In this document: positions 58,415 through 64,000 of the stretch, one piece after another
Position numbering within the stretch: position 1 is the stretch's first letter
How the letters are laid out: the number at the start of each line of letters is the position of its first letter
NCBI GenBank assembly: GCA_016721385.1
Contig: JADKIE010000001.1
Location: 924,501-988,500, forward strand
Direction: 5' to 3'
Length of the DNA: 64,000 nucleotides
From: Chitinophagaceae bacterium
GTDB lineage: Bacteria > Bacteroidota > Bacteroidia > Chitinophagales > Chitinophagaceae
Position numbers and translations under genes: made by a program
Notes under the pieces: generated by a model
The model's database searches: none
What the model saw: only the letters and a program-made list of their open reading frames with translations
Told to the model about the DNA's origin: nothing

Positions 58415-60379
58415 TTATTTTTTTCTTTGTAAAACAATATTGGGAGTAGCCTGATAAATAAGAGGCACTTGCTCTACTACTACATCACTCTTATCCAACC
58501 CAAAAGCCTTTTCATCACTTAAGCCCAAACTCTTTAAATAGAAATAAGCATTCAGCAAAATTCCCCGACGCAGGGTTAATTCATTTTCAACCGACAGAAA
58601 TTTTTCTATTACAACAAATTTAAAGTCGGGCTCGCCATTGTATTTTGTACTACCATCGGGACGTATGTGCAAATTCAATTCTTTATTTGTAACCAACTCT
58701 TGTACAATTTTTTTAAAGTACAATTCAGTTTTGGGTTGAATTCTAAAACCAATATTGATATTAACTTTTATTATTTTATCATCTACCAATTCCGATACAT
58801 CATAACTCATAGTGTAAGGTTCCTCGGTGCGATTTATATGTACAAACCAATACACATCTGCCCTTTTGGGTTTTTTTGATAAGATTGAATTGATTATTTT
58901 TTCTTCTATTTGGTTCCGTGTATTAGCTTTAGATAAATAAATAAGATGTGTTGAAAATTTTGGTATAGCATCATCTATACTTAGCTCAATTAATTGTGGT
59001 GCAAATTTTCCAAGATCAACAAACTTTACAAATCGATTATTTAATTTACGGGCATAGTACCACACATACATCGTCATAAAAATAAAAAGCTCAAAAAATA
59101 AAAACATCCAGCGTTCTTTTATTTTAGCAACATTGGCAATAAAAAAGGAAGATTCAATAATGGCAAATACACCAATGATAAGTACTACATAAATCTTGTT
59201 CCATTTTAATTTAAATAGTAAAAAATAATTGAGTAAAAGAGTTGTCATCATCATAGCAATAGTTATAGAAAAACCGTAAGCTGCTTCCATGTGAGACGAT
59301 TCTTTAAAGTAAATAATCATTAACACACAGCCAATCCACAAAATTGTATTTACACTGGGTATATAAATTTGTCCTTTAATATCGCTGGGTTGTCTTACCG
59401 TAACTCTTGGCCAAAAATTTAAATTCATAGCTTCGCTAATAAGTGTGTAAGAGCCGCTGATAAGCGCTTGTGATGCTATAATGGTTGCTGCGGTGGCAAT
59501 AAAAATGCCGGGCAATAAAAACCAATGCGGCATCATTTCAAAAAAGGGATTGCGTCCGTCTAGTGTAGTTTCTTTTAAATTCATTACCCAAGCTGCCTGC
59601 CCCATATAGTTTATTACTAAACTAGTTTTAACCAATATCCATGTAATGCGGATATTTTTTATACCACAATGCCCAAGATCGCTGTACAATGCCTCGGCAC
59701 CTGTAGTGCAAAGAAATACAGCCCCCAATAGCCAAAAGCCATGAGGATAGTTAACTAATAAATCATACCCATAATGTGGGCTTAATGCCTTTAGTACTTC
59801 CGGGTGATGTATTATTTGTGAGGAGCCAATAATTAATAACATGGCAAACCAAATAAACATAATTGGACCAAATGCTTTGCCAATTTTTTGTGTACCAAAT
59901 CGTTGAAAGAAAAATAGTGCCGAAATTATTGCCACTACAATACCAATAGTTAATGTATTACCAGGTACTATTATTTTTTCCAAGCCATTTACGGTATTTA
60001 ATCCTTCAATGGCCGATGCAACTGAAATGGGTGGTGTTATAATGCCATCTGCCAGTAAAGTTGTAGCTCCTAAAATAGTTGGTATAACTAAGTGTTTTCC
60101 GTAACGGCGTACTAAGGCATATAAAGAGAACACACCGCCTTCGCCCTGGTTATCGGCACGTAGCGTAAGGATGATATATTTTATAGTTGTTTGAAAAACA
60201 AGTGTCCAAAATACCAATGAAATACCGCCATACACCAATGTTTCATTAATTTCTCTTGAGCCCACGATGGCTTTTAAAACGTATAATGGGCTTGTACCAA
60301 TATCGCCATAAATTATTCCAAGTGCTACTAACAAGGAGGCAATAGTTACCTTGTTCAAACTTTTTGTGTTTGAATTCAT
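58415..60379 (-). CDS. kup: KUP-family potassium uptake transporter
   Basis: From ATG at 60379 the protein has 654 residues. Twelve membrane segments start with ALGIIYGDIGTSPLYVLKAI, the KUP signature (GDIGTSPLY), and DNQGEGGVFSLYALVRRYGK. A cytoplasmic C-terminal domain of about 200 residues follows. It imports K with protons. It sits between a KdpE-like regulator (which overlaps the upstream reading frame) and a porin, so potassium-linked control is likely. The gene is intact. Confidence 0.94.
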   Translation of the reverse strand: MNSNTKSLNKVTIASLLVALGIIYGDIGTSPLYVLKAIVGSREINETLVYGGISLVFWTLVFQTTIKYIILTLRADNQGEGGVFSLYALVRRYGKHLVIPTILGATTLLADGIITPPISVASAIEGLNTVNGLEKIIVPGNTLTIGIVVAIISALFFFQRFGTQKIGKAFGPIMFIWFAMLLIIGSSQIIHHPEVLKALSPHYGYDLLVNYPHGFWLLGAVFLCTTGAEALYSDLGHCGIKNIRITWILVKTSLVINYMGQAAWVMNLKETTLDGRNPFFEMMPHWFLLPGIFIATAATIIASQALISGSYTLISEAMNLNFWPRVTVRQPSDIKGQIYIPSVNTILWIGCVLMIIYFKESSHMEAAYGFSITIAMMMTTLLLNYFLLFKLKWNKIYVVLIIGVFAIIESSFFIANVAKIKERWMFLFFELFIFMTMYVWYYARKLNNRFVKFVDLGKFAPQLIELSIDDAIPKFSTHLIYLSKANTRNQIEEKIINSILSKKPKRADVYWFVHINRTEEPYTMSYDVSELVDDKIIKVNINIGFRIQPKTELYFKKIVQELVTNKELNLHIRPDGSTKYNGEPDFKFVVIEKFLSVENELTLRRGILLNAYFYLKSLGLSDEKAFGLDKSDVVVEQVPLIYQATPNIVLQRKK

Positions 60380-60404
60380 CTTATAAATTTTTATGTGTTG
60401 TGAT

Positions 60405-61094
60405 TTACTCTTTGGCTGCAAACCTGTATCCCACGCCGGATTCGGTTACAATAAATGCAGGACGATTTGCATCAGTTTCAATTTTTTTTCTTAATTGTGC
60501 TATAAAAACTCTCAAGTATTGCGATTGGTTAATGTAACCGGGCCCCCACACTTCTCTTAATAAATATTGATGTGTTAATACCTTGCCTTCATTTTTAGCA
60601 AAAAGTGCCAATAAGCTATATTCTGTAGAGGTGAGTTTTAAAAGCTCTTCATTTTTTTTAACTGTTCTTGCAGATAAATCAATTTGCAAATCGCCATTAA
60701 TTATTACAGGATTATTTTCTTCCGTAAATATTCCTCGTAATGCACTTCGTATTCTGGCTAGTAACTCACCTGTTCTAAACGGTTTTACTAAATAATCATT
60801 TGCACCGTTATCTAAAGCTTTTACAATATCTTCTTCGCTGCTTTGAACCGATACTATTATAATAGGATTGGTAAACCATTCTCTTAATTTTTTTAGTACA
60901 GTATGTCCATCTTCATCAGGTAACCCCAAATCCAATAAAATTAAATCCGGTGGATGATTAACTGCCATTATCATTCCATCCTTTGCTGTAGCCGCTTCCG
61001 TAAAAATATAGTCGTTACTTTCCAAGGTAATTTGCAACAGCTTACGCATTTGCACTTCATCATCAATAATTAATATGGCAACCTTGTTACTCAT
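60405..61094 (-). CDS. KdpE-like response regulator
   Basis: A protein of 229 residues. A receiver domain (phospho-Asp in LILLDLGLPDEDG, near residue 56; Lys in NDYLVKPFRTGEL) is followed by an OmpR-type winged helix (LLKLTSTEYSLLALFAKNEG, and the recognition part YLRVFIAQLRKKIE, then GVGYRF). The phrase DLGLPDEDG is typical of KdpE. It lies 3 bases after the kinase and 25 bases before kup. It probably controls kup and the porin. The gene is intact. Confidence 0.9.
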   Translation of the reverse strand: MSNKVAILIIDDEVQMRKLLQITLESNDYIFTEAATAKDGMIMAVNHPPDLILLDLGLPDEDGHTVLKKLREWFTNPIIIVSVQSSEEDIVKALDNGANDYLVKPFRTGELLARIRSALRGIFTEENNPVIINGDLQIDLSARTVKKNEELLKLTSTEYSLLALFAKNEGKVLTHQYLLREVWGPGYINQSQYLRVFIAQLRKKIETDANRPAFIVTESGVGYRFAAKE

Positions 61095-61097
61095 TTT

Positions 61098-62169
61098 TTA
61101 AATTTTGAGGTACGATGTTTCTGCCGGAATACTTATAGTGAAAACTGCACCTCCCGTTGCGGCATTTTGCAAACCTACACTTCCTCCCATTGCTTCTGTA
61201 AAGCCTTTGACAATAGATAAGCCTAAACCTGTGCCTCCCGTTGATGTGTTTTTTAAACGATAAAATTTATCAAATACATTTTTTATTTCTTCGGCAGGAA
61301 AACCCTTGCCATTATCTTCAATATTTATCTCCAACATGTCGGCATGGCAAGCTGCCGATATATTTATAACACAATTGCTATTAGTGTATTGTGCGGCATT
61401 GTTTACTATGTTGTATATAATTTGTTCCAGCATTCCCTTATCTAATTTAAATAATGGGATAGCCGGGTTTATATTTATACATATTTTTTGGCTCACATTA
61501 TTTTCTTCTAATCGTTTTACTGCATCATACACCACTTCCGAAATATCACACCAGTCGTTTTTAGGCTGAATAAATCCACTTTCAAGCCTACTCATGTTCA
61601 ATAAATTTTCTACCTGTTGGTTTAAACGGAAAGATGCTTTTGCAATTTCGGCTACTAACTCGTTTTTGTTTTGTGGAGTAAGTTTTGCGTTGCTGCTTTG
61701 CAAATTATCTGTGGCTCCAATAATAGCCGCAATAGGAGTACGCAGCTCATGCGATAAAGAATTAAGCAGTGTATTATATAATTTTACTGTATTTTCTTTT
61801 TGTTGTTGTTGCTGTGCAACCTTTTCCATTTGTCGTATTTTATTTGTGAGTACTGCACTTACAATGGCTACAACAAAATACATTGAAAACAAAATAGCAT
61901 CTTCAGCACTGCCTATATGAAATGTAAATTTTGGTGGAATAAAAAAGAAATTCCAAACCAAAGCACTTATAGCTGCAGAACAAATTATAGGTACAATATC
62001 AAGTACCATTGCCAATAACGATACAGTAATCAATAAAACAAAACCTACAACTTTATATCCTATTATTTCCCGAAACGGCAAAGCACACTACACTAACTAT
62101 AAGCAATAGCAGCAACCCAAATAAAAACTGTTTTACCTTGCTTAACTTATTAATAAATATTAGTGTCAT
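61098..62169 (-). CDS. KdpD-like sensor kinase lacking the KdpD N-terminal domain (frameshifted)
   Basis: ATG at 62169 gives MTLIFINKLSKVKQFLFGLL and a first membrane helix. A break near 62075 joins it to the rest: DUF4118 membrane segments (GYKVVGFVLLITVSLLAMVL, WNFFFIPPKFTFHIG), HisKA (LSHELRTPIAAIIG) and HATPase (NIVNNAAQYTN, GTGLGLSIVKG). The total is about 357 residues. It has the KdpD membrane and kinase core but neither the large KdpD N-terminal ATPase region nor a USP domain. It is the first gene of the potassium unit. Confidence 0.88.
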
Positions 62170-62307
62170 TTGTACTTTTAAAACACAAAGGTAGTATGCA
62201 TAATGTAAGTGTTATATAAAATGAAAGCTGTTTTATATAAAGATTTTATAAAGATTTAGCAATTTTTGCCCTAATTAAATAAAGTATCTTTACAAAAAAA
62301 ATAATAG

Positions 62308-62928
62308 ATGAAAAAGCAGTTTAACTACCGAAAGCTTTTACAATATTTTTTACAAGGGCTACTTATACTTGCCCCAATTACTATTACAGCTTATGCTATT
62401 TTTTGGTTAATAACATCTGTAGATAGTTTATTACCCATATTTACCTATAAAGATTTACAGGGAAATGTACGGGTGCAAAACTATGGTATTGGTTTTTTAA
62501 TCATAATTGCGGCATTAGTACTTATTGGCTTTTTTAGTTCGTTTTTTATTACCGGCCGTGTGGTAAGTTTTGTTGATAAAATTTTAGAAAAAACTCCCGG
62601 CATAAAATATATCTACTCCACCACCAGAGATTTTTTTGAAGCCTTTGCCGGCGAAAAAAAGAAGTTTACCAAACATGTTTTGGCCAATGTGGATGATAAT
62701 AATGTATGGCGTTTTGGTTTTGTTACCAAAGAAGATATGGTAGATTTTGGCTTAAAGGATTATGTAACCGTTTACATACCCATGGCTTATTCGGTTGCAG
62801 GCAATGTATATGTTATACCAAAAGAACGGGTAAAGCCAATAACCAATATCAGCGCTGCCCAAACAATGAAGTTTGCTGTAAGTGGCGGCGTTACAGATGT
62901 TGATGAAGATGAAAGTAAAACTAAATAG
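62308..62928 (+). CDS. DUF502 membrane protein
   Basis: A protein of 206 residues with two membrane helices (about 12-34 and 60-82) and the DUF502 phrases GLLILAPITITAYAIFWLI, KTPGIKYIYSTTRDFFEAF and VTVYIPMAYSVAGNVYVIPK. It is an inner-membrane family of unknown role. It ends with a short acidic tail. It is divergent from the potassium cluster. The gene is intact. Confidence 0.88.
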   Translation: MKKQFNYRKLLQYFLQGLLILAPITITAYAIFWLITSVDSLLPIFTYKDLQGNVRVQNYGIGFLIIIAALVLIGFFSSFFITGRVVSFVDKILEKTPGIKYIYSTTRDFFEAFAGEKKKFTKHVLANVDDNNVWRFGFVTKEDMVDFGLKDYVTVYIPMAYSVAGNVYVIPKERVKPITNISAAQTMKFAVSGGVTDVDEDESKTK

Positions 62929-62966
62929 TTTGTTTTTTCAAAGCATTCATTCCAAAATATATTTAA

Positions 62967-63767
62967 ATGAAGTTTAAATTTGGTTTAGCAGTTTTTTATT
63001 TACTCCTTTTAAATAGTGTGGGCTATGCTCAAAAAGATAGCAGTGCTCAACAACACATATCCGATTCTATTTATAACCGAATAGCCCGTAGCGGTGCACA
63101 TAGCTATTTTAGCCACAGGTGGCAGAATTATTATGATAGCTTACTGAAAATTGAACCTGATAATGCACAATACTGGCAGCTAAAAGCTATGCCTTATTTT
63201 AAACACAGGCAATACGAAGTAGGTATGCAATTTTTAGATAAAGCCGTAGCAATTGACCCTAAAGAATGGCTGCAATACAGAGGATTTATTTATTGCATTT
63301 TTGCCAAAAATTATACTGCTGCCATTACCGATTATAGTTTGTTTAAAAAACAATATGGTGTACAGGTAAGAATGGAACATAGCACTAATTTTTACCTTGG
63401 CCTCAGCTATTTAATGCTTAATAAATTAGATAGCGCAAAATATTTTTTTGAAGAAGATATTACCAATAGCAAAGAAAGCTCCATTCATTTTATGAACTGG
63501 TTTTACCTTGGCATTATACAATACGAAAAAGAGCACTACGAAAAAGCAATAGAGTATTTTGATAAAACATTAAAGGAATATAGTACTTTTTCGGACGCTC
63601 AATATTACAAAGCAAAATGCCTGCGTTATTTGCATAAAGACAAAGAGGCCAAAGAATTACTCCTTTTATCCAGAGAAAATTTTATGAAAGGTTATACATT
63701 TACAGAAGATAATGTGGTTTACGAACTTTATCCGTATCAAATTTCTAAATGGTATTTTTTATTGTAA
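62967..63767 (+). CDS. Tetratricopeptide-repeat exported protein
   Basis: A protein of 266 residues. A signal peptide (ends VGYAQ) is followed by several TPR units, for example NAQYWQLKAMPYFKHRQYEV, KDYTAAI-like helices, and NFYLGLSYLMLNKLDSAKYF, YLGIIQYEKEHYEKAIEYFD. TPRs mediate protein contacts; this one is probably periplasmic. It lies 38 bases after the DUF502 gene and 10 before a phospholipase-like gene. The gene is intact. Confidence 0.85.
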   Translation: MKFKFGLAVFYLLLLNSVGYAQKDSSAQQHISDSIYNRIARSGAHSYFSHRWQNYYDSLLKIEPDNAQYWQLKAMPYFKHRQYEVGMQFLDKAVAIDPKEWLQYRGFIYCIFAKNYTAAITDYSLFKKQYGVQVRMEHSTNFYLGLSYLMLNKLDSAKYFFEEDITNSKESSIHFMNWFYLGIIQYEKEHYEKAIEYFDKTLKEYSTFSDAQYYKAKCLRYLHKDKEAKELLLLSRENFMKGYTFTEDNVVYELYPYQISKWYFLL

Positions 63768-63777
63768 ATCTATACAC

Positions 63778-64000
63778 ATGAAAAGGTTTTTCGTTCCCCT
63801 ATTTTTTGTTTTTCTGTTTCTTATTGCTCATTTCCCCTCATACTGCTGGGGTTTTTATGCACACAAAAAAATAAACAACTATGCTGTTTTTTTACTGCCG
63901 CCAGAAATGATGGTTTTATACAAGGCCAATATTGATTTTTTAACCGAGCATGCGGTTGATCCGGATAAAAGAAGATACGCCATTGCCGAAGAAGGCCCAA
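63778..64000 (+). CDS. Zinc-dependent phospholipase C-like protein (partial, N-terminus)
   Basis: Only the first ~74 residues are in the window. A signal peptide (MKRFFVPLFFVFLFLIAHFP) is followed by WGFYAHKKINNYAVFLLPPE with an HKKIN motif and LTEHAVDPDKRRYAIAEEGP. The early Trp-Gly-His and the following His-Ala-Val-Asp-Pro-Asp resemble the zinc phospholipase C/S1-P1 nuclease-like fold of Bacteroidota. Metal ligands beyond this lie outside the window. It starts 10 bases after the TPR gene. Confidence 0.65.
   Translation, partial: MKRFFVPLFFVFLFLIAHFPSYCWGFYAHKKINNYAVFLLPPEMMVLYKANIDFLTEHAVDPDKRRYAIAEEGP

Noticed and set aside
1..64000. CRISPR arrays, prophage, insertion sequences, tRNA and rRNA genes
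   Set aside because: No regular repeat-spacer pattern, phage or transposase motifs, cloverleaf or rRNA sequence was recognised by eye; a covariance-model scan would be needed to exclude tRNAs firmly.

Overview
The window is a stretch of AT-rich chromosome from a member of Bacteroidota, most likely close to Chitinophagaceae. The evidence is gliding and type IX secretion markers (GldC, GldH, a DUF6089/PorG-like barrel, a secreted protein with a C-terminal T9SS sorting domain), BatD, the uppS-bamA-ompH-ompH-murI order, Bacteroidota-type promoter boxes (TAnnTTTG) and long barrel and POTRA proteins. No rRNA, tRNA, CRISPR array, prophage or transposase was recognised.

Layout. 1-9.8 kb (+): gmk tail, CNNM/CorC membrane protein, a glycosyltransferase-like protein, gldC, yqeY, cvpA, an alpha/beta hydrolase, a CBS protein, a TamA-like barrel, nadK and a two-component pair. 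9.9-21.6 kb: mixed housekeeping genes, including batD, an SDR, a YjjG-like phosphatase, a Lys/Cys-rich exported peptide, a CPBP protease-cdsA-psd lipid cluster, dusB, mqo, a glutathione peroxidase, a GxxExxY cassette flanked by short repeats, and an aldehyde dehydrogenase. 21.6-25.2 kb (+): tadA, a three-gene HipB-HipS-HipT-like toxin-antitoxin module behind a perfect 50-bp palindrome, and superoxide dismutase. 25.3-38.9 kb (-): rpmH-rnpA-yidD, the envelope operon uppS-bamA-ompH-ompH-murI, a lipoprotein, a large T9SS-exported DUF4838 protein, a DUF6089 barrel, gldH, yicC and a GNAT. 39.0-39.5 kb is a gene-free AT-rich divergent spacer with two DnaA-box-like sites. 39.5-45.3 kb: an LpxD-like acyltransferase, an epimerase, a 3-hydroxyacyl-CoA dehydrogenase, pheS, a polysaccharide deacetylase and a BI-1 protein. 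45.3-62.2 kb (-): an arsenic operon (arsR-arsM-acr3-arsC), an AIM24 protein, an M24 peptidase, an RND efflux operon under a TetR regulator, and a potassium cluster (KdpD-like kinase, KdpE-like regulator, Kup, outer-membrane porin). 62.3-64 kb (+): DUF502, a TPR protein and the start of a phospholipase C-like gene.

Data quality matters here. About thirty single-base frame breaks, mostly at short A/T homopolymers and mostly missing one base, split otherwise normal essential genes (bamA, cdsA, psd, yicC, dusB and others). Two further genes (mqo and an epimerase) carry single in-frame stops. The pattern looks like uncorrected sequencing or assembly error rather than mass pseudogenisation, so genes are annotated across the breaks, with each break stated.

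Most interesting regions: the HipBST-like module with its alternating octamer operators; the Kup-porin-KdpDE-like potassium cluster; the repeat-flanked GxxExxY (PD-(D/E)XK-like) cassette; and the T9SS DUF4838 protein.
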